DNA from: Atopobiaceae bacterium
GTDB taxonomy: Bacteria > Actinomycetota > Coriobacteriia > Coriobacteriales > Atopobiaceae
Length of the DNA: 23,338 nucleotides
Direction of reading: 5' to 3'
NCBI GenBank assembly: GCA_017510875.1
Contig: JAFWLX010000021.1
Coordinates: forward strand, 1 to 23,338
The notes beneath the pieces were generated by a model. That model had not been told where the DNA came from, did not search any database, and was given only the letters and a program-made list of their open reading frames with translations. Of this stretch, positions 5,971 through 13,442 are shown piece after piece. Every line of letters begins with the position of its first letter. Positions within the stretch are counted from its first letter, which is position 1. The position numbers and the translations under genes were made by a program.

Positions 5971-7502
5971 GCACCTGCCCTTCGTGCACGTTTGGCATTC
6001 TTGCGGTCTACCAGCAGCTGTGCGCGATCGACCTTGCCATGCTTGTTGAGCGGCATGCTCTCGACATGGTCCAGACTTGAGGGGCAAAGGTGACGGGGCA
6101 GCTCTGCCCGCGCGCGAGAAAGCAAGGCCAGCCGCTCTGCGGTGCCTTCGTAGAAGGCACGGATGCGCTTGGTCTTCTCGTCAAAGGCGCAACGGCAGCG
6201 TGTGACTCCGTCCATGCGCTCAAACTCGGCGTCAATCTCCTCAAGCTCGACGCGATGGCCCTGGTACTTGATCTGGTTGTCCTTGCGCCCGGCAAAGAAC
6301 ACCTCGCCTTGCTCTGACAGGATACCTAGATCGCCGGTGCGATACACGCGCTCGGGAAAGAGCGGGTTAAGCGGGTTCTGCACAAAGACCTTTGCCGTCT
6401 GCTGTGGCATGCCCACGTATCCCAACGCTACCGACGGACCGCTCACAACCACCTCGCCCTTTTGGCCAGGCTCGGTCACCTGGGTGTTGTCGTCAGCCAC
6501 AAGAGCAACGCCGTTATGCGCAAAGGCCACCCCCATAGGGATGCCTTCGTGGTAGTCACGGTTGGGGTCAAGCACGTGATAGAGGCAGTTGCAGGTGATC
6601 TCGGTAGGACCATAGAGGTTGACAAAGGTCGTCTGCGGCAGATGCGCGCGCCACTCGGCCAGGTGCTTGAGCGGCATGACCTCGCCGCTAAAGAGCACCA
6701 TGCGCACGCAGCTCAGGTCTGCCTCGTCAAGCGCATGGTAGGTGGTCACAATGCACAGCGCAGCCACAGCCCAAGTAAGTATGGTCACCTGCTGGCGCAC
6801 AAGATACTCGACCAACGCTAGCGGCTGCATAAACAGCTCGCGCGGCACAATGACAAGCGTTGCACCCGTGGCAAGCGCACCATAGATGTCTTTGGTCGAG
6901 ACGTCAAAATCAAAGGGGGCCTGGTTAGCCAGGCGGTCGTTGGGCGTAAAGCCAAAGGTCGCAACAAAGGTCTCGATAAAGGCGCTGATGGCACGGTGGC
7001 TCACGGCCACGCCCTTAGGCTCGCCCGTCGATCCGGAGGTAAACAGCACATAGGCAGGATCGGTCTCGAGACTTGCCGCTTGCGCACCAGCCAGCAGTTG
7101 ATCGTCAGTCTCTTGTGAGAGCAGCTGCTGCATCGTGAGCACGGGGACACCCAACTCGCGCGAAAGCTCTTGGGCCTGTGCGTCGTCAGGTGCAACCACA
7201 CAGCACTGCTGCAGGCGCGCCACAATCTGTGCCAGCCGCCTAACCGGAGCCTGCGGATCAACAGGCACATAGAAGGCTCCTGCCCACAACGCACCCATCA
7301 TGAGCGCCAGCATGTCTGCGCTCTTCTCCATAACCAGCACGACGCCCTTGCGCGCCATGTTGCGCTGCGCGAGCGCCGTACCTGCACGTCTGCTCTGTTC
7401 GTACAGCTGCGCGTAGGTCAGCTGCACTTCTCCCTCTACCACCGCACACGCTTGCGGACGCTGTTGCGCGCAGCTTGTAAGGTACCCAACCACATTGTTC
7501 AT
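5967..7502 (-). CDS. DltA-like amino-acid adenylation enzyme
   Basis: A stand-alone 511-residue ANL-family enzyme, the usual DltA length. Core motifs are FTSGSTGEPKGVAVSH (A3, 154-169), FDFDVSTKDI (A4, 197-206), LYGPTEITCN (A5, 296-305), YRTGDLG (A7, 387-393), GRKDNQIKYQGHRVELEEI (A8, 405-423) and the catalytic Lys490 in NKHGK (A10). Asp200, matching GrsA Asp235, implies an alpha-amino acid substrate. My alignment gives pocket residues D-V-K-T-L-S-L-C-N-K. Lys204 falls at GrsA 239, where one NRPS glutamate code also has Lys, and Ser272 replaces the Cys that DltA uses to select D-alanine (FLFCGE there, VLFSGE here). D-alanine therefore looks unlikely. The frame is open further upstream; 7502 was chosen from the DltA N-terminus and an AGGG site. 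Confidence 0.85.
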   Translation of the reverse strand: MNNVVGYLTSCAQQRPQACAVVEGEVQLTYAQLYEQSRRAGTALAQRNMARKGVVLVMEKSADMLALMMGALWAGAFYVPVDPQAPVRRLAQIVARLQQCCVVAPDDAQAQELSRELGVPVLTMQQLLSQETDDQLLAGAQAASLETDPAYVLFTSGSTGEPKGVAVSHRAISAFIETFVATFGFTPNDRLANQAPFDFDVSTKDIYGALATGATLVIVPRELFMQPLALVEYLVRQQVTILTWAVAALCIVTTYHALDEADLSCVRMVLFSGEVMPLKHLAEWRAHLPQTTFVNLYGPTEITCNCLYHVLDPNRDYHEGIPMGVAFAHNGVALVADDNTQVTEPGQKGEVVVSGPSVALGYVGMPQQTAKVFVQNPLNPLFPERVYRTGDLGILSEQGEVFFAGRKDNQIKYQGHRVELEEIDAEFERMDGVTRCRCAFDEKTKRIRAFYEGTAERLALLSRARAELPRHLCPSSLDHVESMPLNKHGKVDRAQLLVDRKNAKRARRAGA

Positions 7503-7660
7503 AGAACGCCCTGCGTTCCCTTCTTCTGCTTTGGTCATACGTTCATAACTTTGGCCTGAATACGGGCTTTGGGCAAGGGCAAAAGCACAGATACCGCTCA
7601 AGTCGCACAAATGACATTGACGTCTTGGTCGAACCGCAGAACAGTAGAGGTCAGCCGTCA

Positions 7661-8553
7661 TCACGCTTTTATCGTGACGAGCTCGCTGGCCAGCGTCGAC
7701 CCCAGAATCAGTGCGGCTCCCGCCCAAGCAAGCGGCGTCATCTGCTCGCCCAACACCACGGCAGAGGTGAGCAGCGCAACCGCTGGGTCTATGTAGTTAA
7801 AGATTGCCACCTTTGGGCGGGCAGCTCGTGCAGCGACGAGAACCACAAGATAAAGGCCACACCCGTGTGCAGCAGGCACACCACCGCAAGCAGTGCCCCC
7901 GAGACTGCGTCCAAGCGCATCCAGCTTGTGTCGTGCGCAAGCAACAGCCAGGGAACCAGCACAAGACCTGCTACCCCCAGCTGCACCATAGTCTTGACCA
8001 GCGGATTCACGTCTCCCAAAAACTGGTTGAGTATCATCACCGACGCATAGAAGCATGCCGCCGCCAGACCAAAGGCCACGCCTTCAAGCGTAACGCCCAC
8101 CGTTGCCCCCGGCTCAAGCACTCCCGAAACAAAGACGATGCCCACAAGCGCCAGACAGAGGCACACCGCACGCACGCGCGTAAGGTGTTCGTCTAGCACA
8201 AAGGGAGACACCATCATGACAAACACCGGCGCCATCTCGTAGGCAAGCTCGGCGGTTGCAAGCGTGGTCAGCCGATAAGCCACAAAGAGCAGTGCCCAGT
8301 TGAGCGACAGACACGCTCCCGAGGCCACAAGGATTGCGAGCGTTGCACGACTGCGTGGCAGCCGTACCGCACTCCCCCGCAGGCGCAAGCACACTAGCAA
8401 AAACAACGCCCCCACAAGACCGCGTGCGGCGGCAAGCGCAGTTGGCGAGAGCGGTATGAAGCGCACAAACAGCCCCAGCGTGCCAAAGATGACTTCGGAG
8501 GCCACCAGTCGCATGGTAGCCCCCGAGGCGCTTGTCTTCGTTGTTTGCTCCAT
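7661..8553 (-). pseudogene. EamA/DMT-family transporter, frameshifted
   Basis: A ten-helix drug/metabolite transporter split over two frames. The first frame (from ATG 8553, ribosome site AAGGGCGG) covers about 248 family-like residues to SSLHELPAQR and then runs into a stop at 7789. The -1 frame immediately continues with the conserved tail AIFNYIDPAVALLTSAVVLG and ends at 7661. One missing base near 7811-7817, in a CCCAAAGG context, explains it; restored, the protein would be about 298 residues, normal for EamA. EamA proteins export amino acids and other metabolites. It stands just upstream of the Dlt-like genes on the same strand. A sequencing error in a short A-run is as likely as a real mutation; recoding is less likely because the site is not a good slippery heptamer. 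Confidence 0.75.
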
Positions 8554-8621
8554 ATGTCCGCCCTTCTCGCGAACATACAGAATACGCCGGCGGGAAGATA
8601 TACGCCAGCCCGTTGCCGCCG

Positions 8622-9179
8622 TTACAGGGTCGATCCTACGATTCCCTCGATCACCGATGCCTCAAGGCCGGTATCGGCATCTATCGCAAATGAGAAGCCA
8701 TCCTTGGTCCAGATGGCACAATACACAAGATTGTCATTGCCCTTCTCCGTGACGGTAACATCTCCCACGTTCACCTGGTTAACCTGGGGGTACTCGTTGT
8801 AGTCGCCACTGATGTCTTCTGAGCCCGTTCCCTTGCGCACCAGCACGCGCGTGTCACCGTTGCTGTAGAAGCACTGCGCCAGTTTTCCCTCTATCGCCTG
8901 GTAGAAGCGCTGGTTATAGCCGGGAACCGACTCGGGGAAGGAGACGTCGAATCCAGCGACGCTGGATGCCTCCATAGCCGATGCACAGTCGATGAAGGGA
9001 TTGGCAATCCCTACCGGCTCGCCTTGCTCCTGCTGGGCTTGCTCCTGCTGGGCCTGCTCCTGCTGGGACTGAGCGTCTTCTGTCTGCGTATTCTGGCTGT
9101 TTGAGCAGCCGCAGCCTGCAAGTGCGGGTAACAGAGCGGCAGCCACCGCAAACGAGATGATGGTCCTCTTGTCAAACAT
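8622..9179 (-). CDS. Secreted lipoprotein with Gln/Glu repeat linker and DUF4367-like domain
   Basis: A 185-residue lipoprotein. The N-terminus has KR, a hydrophobic stretch and the lipobox LAGC, so the mature protein would be lipid-anchored at its cysteine on the outer face of the membrane. A flexible linker of QQEQA repeats follows, then a compact domain beginning NPFIDCASAMEASSVAGF and containing VRKGTGSEDISGDYNEYPQV. This matches my memory of DUF4367-type lipoproteins common in Coriobacteriia and clostridia, whose function is unknown. The start at 9179 has a near-perfect AAAGGAGG ribosome site; an upstream in-frame ATG at 9200 lacks one. It precedes the EamA gene by 68 bases on the same strand. 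Confidence 0.8.
   Translation of the reverse strand: MFDKRTIISFAVAAALLPALAGCGCSNSQNTQTEDAQSQQEQAQQEQAQQEQGEPVGIANPFIDCASAMEASSVAGFDVSFPESVPGYNQRFYQAIEGKLAQCFYSNGDTRVLVRKGTGSEDISGDYNEYPQVNQVNVGDVTVTEKGNDNLVYCAIWTKDGFSFAIDADTGLEASVIEGIVGSTL
9024..9068 (-). repeat. Three tandem 15-base units inside the lipoprotein gene
   Basis: Three head-to-tail 15-base units of TTGCTCCTGCTGGGC type (plus-strand reading), differing at the ends only, encode the QQEQA linker of the lipoprotein. The repeat is in frame, so unit gain or loss by slippage would change linker length without breaking the gene. Confidence 0.85.
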
Positions 9180-9275
9180 ACGACCTCCTTTGCCTTGCAC
9201 CCATTACGGGAGACAGACGGGTTCTGCTTTGCCGACACCGCCATCCTCTGCATACATGATGCGATTCTTTCGGCT

Positions 9276-9284
9276 TTTATACCA
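9276..9284 (-). promoter_or_regulatory. Candidate extended -10 promoter for the lipoprotein gene
   Basis: On the minus strand the sequence TGGTATAAA forms an extended -10 element (TGnTATAAA), roughly 100 bases before the lipoprotein start. A TTGGCA lies 13 bases further upstream, too close for a standard -35, so recognition would rely on the extended -10. It lies just after the PHP gene stop, which makes an independent promoter here plausible. Confidence 0.35.
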
Positions 9285-9317
9285 GATACGATTCTGCCAA
9301 GCGGATTGTCGTGATGC

Positions 9318-10163
9318 TTATGCAAAATCCCAGCGGTGGAAGGTGGGTTGCATCTTGTCAAAGGTATGGAAGCCCTCAAAGCCCAGCGATGCCAGATAGT
9401 GCTGGAAGTGGCGAATGTAGACACCCAAGTGCTCGGGAGCATGGCTGTCGGATCCCAAGGTTATGATGCTTCCGCCCAGGTCGCGATACAGGGTGAGTAT
9501 CTCTTTTGCCGGTTGAGAGTCAGCCAGACCATAGCGGATGGATGAGGTGTTGAGTTCGATGCCTTTACCTGCAGCAATAGCATGCTTAAGCGTGGCTGCC
9601 ACCAGGTCGCGATTTGCTGGGAAGTTGAGGATACCTGCCGGGTCATAGCGCTTGATGAGGTCAACGTGCGCCAGCACGCTGTAGTGCTCAAAGCTGGTGG
9701 CAACGTCATACAGCTCCTGGTAGTAGGCAAGGTTGTACGCCTCCTGGCTGCGACCCTGCTGAAACTCGCCCGTCCAAAACTCAAGGTCTCCCACCTGATG
9801 GATGGAAAGCAGCGTGAAGTCAAACTCGTCCTTGTACTTGTCCCACAGGGCATTGAACTGCGGTATCGTGTGCGTCTGTACGCCAAACTCCAGGCCGGTC
9901 TTGATGGTGATGCGATCCGCCCAACGCTCACGCAGGTCGGCGATGCACGGGAAGTATGCGTCGTAGTCAACATTTACCACACGCTGGCCCTCCATCACCT
10001 TGGCCGTGAGCGCATCCTCCCAGTCAGGCTTGATGCCGTAGTCCACGTGATCGGTAAAGCAGATCTCGTCAAGGTTGTTCTTCCAAGCATCCTGCACAAC
10101 CTTCTCGGGAATGTACCAAGAGTCATCAGAGAACATGCAATGAACGTGATAGTCGGCAAGCAT
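9318..10163 (-). CDS. PHP-domain phosphatase, histidinol-phosphatase-like (HisK type)
   Basis: A 281-residue cytoplasmic PHP-superfamily phosphoesterase. The metal ligands are recognisable: HVH (6-8) in the first strand, FTDHVD (36-41), Glu92 in GLEFG, His122 in LSIHQVGD, His166 in LAHVDL, and GSDSH (237-241). This ligand set and the length match the HisK/HisJ class that hydrolyses L-histidinol phosphate to histidinol in histidine biosynthesis. No other his gene lies in the window, so a different phosphoester substrate remains possible. The frame is open 16 codons further upstream, but ATG 10163 directly precedes the PHP motif and has an AAAGGA ribosome site. Confidence 0.85.
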   Translation of the reverse strand: MLADYHVHCMFSDDSWYIPEKVVQDAWKNNLDEICFTDHVDYGIKPDWEDALTAKVMEGQRVVNVDYDAYFPCIADLRERWADRITIKTGLEFGVQTHTIPQFNALWDKYKDEFDFTLLSIHQVGDLEFWTGEFQQGRSQEAYNLAYYQELYDVATSFEHYSVLAHVDLIKRYDPAGILNFPANRDLVAATLKHAIAAGKGIELNTSSIRYGLADSQPAKEILTLYRDLGGSIITLGSDSHAPEHLGVYIRHFQHYLASLGFEGFHTFDKMQPTFHRWDFA

Positions 10164-10260
10164 GGCAATCCTTTCTGGAAGCGTAGAAGAGTTACCCAAC
10201 TCATTATCCAAAAGCTCCTATGAGACCGCTAGCATTCTTGCGATAGCAGTTAACCCTTAA

Positions 10261-10392
10261 GCGACAGACGCAATAGGAAGGTTACAGGTCACGGCTTGGG
10301 AGCCCAACACCGATTACCTGGACTACAGCTGGCATCTTGGACGTACCGGCACCGATGGCGCATGGAACCTTCTCACCTGGGGCAAAGGATAG
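10261..10392 (+). pseudogene. C-terminal fragment of a lost protein-coding gene
   Basis: In the 331-base gap between the PHP and ROK genes, a plus-strand frame without a start codon runs 43 codons from just after a TAA to a TAG. It reads like genuine protein, for example TAWEPNTDYLDYSWHLGRTG, then a Trp-rich end NLLTWGKG. Four tryptophans, three of them in aromatic-rich contexts, are unusual for random sequence. I do not recognise the family. Its 5' part would have been replaced by the upstream region of the PHP gene, which suggests a rearrangement at about 10260. Confidence 0.4.
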
Positions 10393-10424
10393 AAGTCCGC
10401 TCGGTCTATTGCCGCACTAAGACT

Positions 10425-10455
10425 GCCCCCATGTGACCCCTTGTCACGTGGGGGC
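10425..10455 (-). terminator. Long hairpin, likely terminator of the ROK gene
   Basis: GCCCCCATGTGAC and GTCACGTGGGGGC pair over 13 positions with a single mismatch (a G-U wobble if transcribed rightward) around a 5-base loop. It begins 39 bases after the ROK stop codon in the direction of transcription. The T-run expected after an intrinsic terminator is poor (AGTCTTAG), so termination may be inefficient or Rho-aided. Confidence 0.5.
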
Positions 10456-10494
10456 GACATCCGCCGAGGCCACTTCCGTTGCGGCCCCTGTTTG

Positions 10495-11412
10495 CTACTT
10501 CTGGTTGCGCAGGAAGAAGGCCAGTGCACCAATGAGGTTGGCCTCGTTGCCAAACTTGCAGGTCACAATCTCGGGTTTGGAGAAAGGCAAGCCCTCGCGG
10601 ACGGCAAAGATGTGCTCTACGGCATCGCGAATGAGCGTGGTAGTCTCGGGACGAGCGCTGATACCTCCGCCAATGGCGTAACGCTGCAGATCGAGCACCG
10701 ACTGCAGATTGACGATGCCGGCAGCTGCCCAGATGGCATAGTCGTTAAGCACTGCTATGGCGTCCGGATCGCCTGCATCATAGGCATCAAAGAGCATGAT
10801 GCCATCGGCGCTCTCAAGACCCTTGCGGCGTGCAAACTCCTTGGTGATGGAATGCGCAGAAATGTGCCCCGTCCACATGGCGGGAGAGATATGCTCTGCG
10901 GCCTCGTCACTCAGCAGCGGATAGTCGCAAATCAGCCAGCTGAGCTCGCCAGCGCCGCCCGAGCAGCCCATCCACACCTGCTTGTTAAGCACGATGCCGC
11001 CGCCAATGCCGGTGCCCAGCACGATAACCGCGCCCGAGTCAACGTCGGCCAAAGCGCCTGCCCAGCTCTCGGCGATGGCAGCGCACTTACCGTCGTTGGC
11101 AATGGTGCACGGCTTTCCAAACACGGCACCGTACTTCTCTGCAGCGGGATACTCGCTAAGCCATGTAAAGGCACCGCCGGTATGCGCCCAGCCACGAGCC
11201 GTATCAATGCGTCCGGGCATAGAGATGGCAACGCCTTCGTAGTCGTAGTCGCTCACTGCGTCACGCACGTCGGCCAGCGAGGCAAGCATCTCTTCCTCAG
11301 ACCCTGTTTTGGCCTCGACCTTGCCCTGCGCAAGAAACTGGCCCTCGCGGTTCATGATCGCGTATTTGATAAACGTACCGCCAATATCAAGTACCAGATA
11401 CTGCTGCTCCAT
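10495..11412 (-). CDS. ROK-family sugar kinase
   Basis: A 305-residue cytoplasmic kinase of the ROK family. The N-terminal ATP phosphate-binding motif is LDIGGTFIKYA (8-18), followed by ANDGKCAAIAE with the catalytic aspartate and LGTGIGGGIV. It ends with LIGALAFFLR. The zinc-binding CxCGxxGCxE motif of glucokinases and NagC-type repressors is absent, and there is no N-terminal DNA-binding domain, so it is a kinase and not a regulator. Zinc-less ROK kinases of this size include beta-glucoside and ManNAc-type kinases; the sugar cannot be assigned. ATG 11412 has an AGAGGG ribosome site. It is divergently oriented from the ABC exporter gene. Confidence 0.87.
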   Translation of the reverse strand: MEQQYLVLDIGGTFIKYAIMNREGQFLAQGKVEAKTGSEEEMLASLADVRDAVSDYDYEGVAISMPGRIDTARGWAHTGGAFTWLSEYPAAEKYGAVFGKPCTIANDGKCAAIAESWAGALADVDSGAVIVLGTGIGGGIVLNKQVWMGCSGGAGELSWLICDYPLLSDEAAEHISPAMWTGHISAHSITKEFARRKGLESADGIMLFDAYDAGDPDAIAVLNDYAIWAAAGIVNLQSVLDLQRYAIGGGISARPETTTLIRDAVEHIFAVREGLPFSKPEIVTCKFGNEANLIGALAFFLRNQK

Positions 11413-11452
11413 GCTAACCCTCTTCCCTTGTATGCATACCGTCTACAAGCCA

Positions 11453-11484
11453 TGCCGGCACTTTTGACTATACCTGCTGGCACT
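11453..11484 (-). promoter_or_regulatory. Operator-like direct repeats upstream of the ROK gene
   Basis: Two 10-base copies, TGCCGGCACT and TGCTGGCACT, lie 22 bases apart (two helical turns) about 40-70 bases upstream of the ROK start. Between them the minus strand reads GGTATAGTC, a possible -10. The layout suggests a repressor site over the ROK promoter; the regulator is unknown. Confidence 0.3.
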
Positions 11485-11511
11485 GTCTTTAGAGCATAGA
11501 TACCTGCCGAA

Positions 11512-11581
11512 TGAACAAGGGGACTGTTTTTTCGTTCACGCCCCCGTTGCATGCGTGAACGAAAAACAGTCCCCCCGTTCA
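11512..11581. repeat. Palindromic GGGGACTG-type repeat, copy 1
   Basis: The left arm 11519-11540 (begins GGGGACTG, ends CGTTCACG) pairs with 11554-11574 over 21 bases with one bulged T, around a 13-base loop. Outer TGAAC/GTTCA ends pair as well. It lies between the divergent ROK and ABC genes, so it is not positioned as a terminator of either. The GGGGAC-GTCCCC cores flanked by a variable short palindrome match the copies at 17989-18120 and 22490-22560. Such elements resemble REP-like sequences mobilised by Y1 (RAYT) transposases; no such gene is in this window. Confidence 0.7.
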
Positions 11582-11658
11582 CCTTGCGACCAGCAGCCGG
11601 TACACCTGGCCCCGTCACGCTAGAATGGAAACGCTTGCACCATCTGTTAAGGAGCGCC

Positions 11659-13431
11659 ATGGGCACCTCTTCATCCCACCCAAAGCTGTTGCGCGAGTTT
11701 CTCGCCTACTACCGGCCTCAGCTGGGCCTCTTTGTGGCCGACACTGTGGCGGCGTTGATTCTTGCCGCCGCCGACCTTGCGTTTCCGCAGATTCTGCGCC
11801 AGCTTACCTCAGGCTTGTTTGCTGGCGACCCTAACGCCATCATCGCGGCACTTCCTGGCCTGGCTGCTGGGCTCATTGTTCTTTACGCCGTGCGCTACGC
11901 CTGCCGCTGGTTTGTGACCAGCTGGGGCCACATCATGAGCGCACGCATGGAAAGCGCCATGCGGCAAGACCTTTTTGACGCCTACGAGCGATTTAGCTTC
12001 TCGTACTTTGACCACCACAACACCGGTGACCTCATGAGCCGTGTGGTGAATGACCTCTTTGATATTGCAGAGGCAGCACACCACGGTCCCGAGTGGATTG
12101 TTATCTGCAGCATAGAGATCATAGGCAGCTTTGTGCTGCTGGCACGCATCTGCTGGGAGCTCTCGGCTGCGCTTGCGGTAGTCACCGCGCTGCTCTTCTT
12201 CTTTGGGCTGTGGGGAAACGCCCGCCTGGCCGAGACCTTCCGCGAAAACCGTCGTCGTATGGGAGCGATAAACGCCCAGCTTGAAGACTCACTTGGCGGC
12301 ATGCGCGTGGTCAAGGCCTTTGCCAACGAGAAGCTTGAGAGCAAGAAGTCTGCCGCTTCCAACGAAGCCTACCTTGACAGCAAGGTACGCAATTACCAGG
12401 CCATGGGCCTGTTCAACGCCAGCGTGTCAGGCTTTACCGGCGTACTATACGTAGTGGTTGCCGTGTACGGCGGCTACCTTATCGCCCGCGGTCGCCTGCA
12501 GCCCGCCGACCTGGCCACCTATGCCCTGTACGTAAGCATGTTCCTCGGTCCCATACAGACCATCCTCGACTTTACCGAGATGTTCCAGAAGGCCAAGGCG
12601 GGATTCGAGCGCTTTGTCGAAGTTCTGCACACGGCGCCTGACGTGCAGGAAGCTCCCAACGCACAGCCGCTTAACGTACGCGAGGGAAGCGTTTGCTACG
12701 AGACGGTGAGCTTCGCCTACGATACAAGCACCGAGCGCGGAGCAACGGGCGAGCACGTGCTGCGCGGGCTCTCTCTTGATATCCCCGCAGGTAAGACGCT
12801 TGCGCTTGTGGGTCCCAGTGGTGGCGGCAAGTCAACCATCTGCGCCCTGTTGCCACGCTTCTACGATGTGGGCAAGGGCCGCATCCTCATTGACGGACAA
12901 GACGTGAGCAAGGTTACGCTACACAGCCTGCGACGCTCGGTTGGTATGGTGCAGCAGGACGTGTACCTGTTTGATGGCACCATCGGCGAGAACATTGCCT
13001 ATGGCAAGCCTGGAGCCACCATGGACGAGGTTCGAGCGGCAGCCCGTGCGGCCAACATCGCTGACTTTATCGAAAGCCTGCCCGCAGGATACGACACGCG
13101 CGTGGGCGAGCGCGGCGCCAGGCTGTCGGGCGGACAGAAGCAGCGCGTTGCCATCGCGCGCGTATTTTTGAAAGACCCAAAGATACTGGTGCTTGACGAA
13201 GCCACCAGCGCGCTTGACAACGAGGCAGAGCTTGCCGTGCAAGAGTCGCTCGCTCGGCTGGCCAAAGGGCGCACCACGCTAGTAATTGCGCATCGGCTCT
13301 CAACCATTCGCCACGCCGACGAGATTGCCACGGTAGAGGCGGGACGCATCGTAGAGCGCGGCACGCACGACGAGCTGCTCGCCGCAGGTGGTACCTACGC
13401 ACGCTTCTGGAACATGCAGTTTGCCGAGTAG
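11659..13431 (+). CDS. ABC exporter, fused membrane and ATPase domains
   Basis: A 590-residue half-transporter. Six membrane helices occupy about residues 25-315, including the cytoplasmic coupling region ENRRRMGAINAQLEDSLGG. The ATPase domain has Walker A GPSGGGKST (385-393), signature LSGGQKQR, Walker B and D-loop ILVLDEATSALD, and the H-loop in VIAHRLST. This is the MsbA/LmrA/BmrA architecture, acting as a dimer to export lipids, peptides or drugs. It has no adjacent second half, so a homodimer is likely. The start at 11659 has an excellent AAGGAG ribosome site; the frame is open for 36 codons upstream, but that part overlaps the palindromic repeat. Its stop lies 11 bases from the convergent FBPase stop. 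Confidence 0.92.
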   Translation: MGTSSSHPKLLREFLAYYRPQLGLFVADTVAALILAAADLAFPQILRQLTSGLFAGDPNAIIAALPGLAAGLIVLYAVRYACRWFVTSWGHIMSARMESAMRQDLFDAYERFSFSYFDHHNTGDLMSRVVNDLFDIAEAAHHGPEWIVICSIEIIGSFVLLARICWELSAALAVVTALLFFFGLWGNARLAETFRENRRRMGAINAQLEDSLGGMRVVKAFANEKLESKKSAASNEAYLDSKVRNYQAMGLFNASVSGFTGVLYVVVAVYGGYLIARGRLQPADLATYALYVSMFLGPIQTILDFTEMFQKAKAGFERFVEVLHTAPDVQEAPNAQPLNVREGSVCYETVSFAYDTSTERGATGEHVLRGLSLDIPAGKTLALVGPSGGGKSTICALLPRFYDVGKGRILIDGQDVSKVTLHSLRRSVGMVQQDVYLFDGTIGENIAYGKPGATMDEVRAAARAANIADFIESLPAGYDTRVGERGARLSGGQKQRVAIARVFLKDPKILVLDEATSALDNEAELAVQESLARLAKGRTTLVIAHRLSTIRHADEIATVEAGRIVERGTHDELLAAGGTYARFWNMQFAE

Positions 13432-13442
13432 CGTCTGACACC

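Larger units (their letters stand above)
1780..7502 (-). other. Dlt-like aminoacyl surface-modification locus with built-in PLP decarboxylase
   Basis: Five consecutive leftward genes encode, in order, an amino-acid adenylation enzyme, a PLP decarboxylase-like enzyme, a carrier protein, an MBOAT acyltransferase and an SGNH-fold membrane-anchored protein. The first two overlap by 4 bases, the second and third are 32 bases apart, and the last two are 9 bases apart. Only the carrier-MBOAT spacer is long (160 bases). Adenylation enzyme, carrier, MBOAT and SGNH protein are the four functions of DltA, DltC, DltB and DltD, which move D-alanine onto teichoic acids. A PLP decarboxylase is not part of canonical dlt. 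No DltX-sized membrane peptide was found, but the MBOAT protein ends in a tyrosine motif that could replace it. Grouping is seen directly; pathway function is inferred. Confidence 0.7.

Noticed and set aside
5967..7502. Canonical dltA, D-alanine ligase
   Set aside because: Length and order fit, but the selective Cys is replaced by Ser and Lys occupies a specificity position, and the coupled decarboxylase has no role in D-alanylation. The symbol was left empty.
7503..7660. DltX-like small membrane peptide gene before the adenylation gene
   Set aside because: The only short frame, a 24-codon MSFVRLERY-type peptide, has no hydrophobic segment and a poor ribosome site.
7661..8553. Programmed ribosomal frameshift in the EamA gene
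   Set aside because: The frame position does not give a proper X-XXY-YYZ heptamer and the family is not known for recoding; mutation or sequencing error is simpler.
10441..11499. Long plus-strand open frame opposite the ROK kinase
   Set aside because: It is antisense to a gene with clear family motifs and has no recognisable domain; long shadows are common in GC-rich coding DNA. The same applies to plus-strand frames opposite the SGNH, MBOAT, decarboxylase and FBPase genes.
11519..11574. Intrinsic terminator
   Set aside because: The strong hairpin lies between two divergent gene starts, so neither neighbour ends there; it fits the repeat family better.
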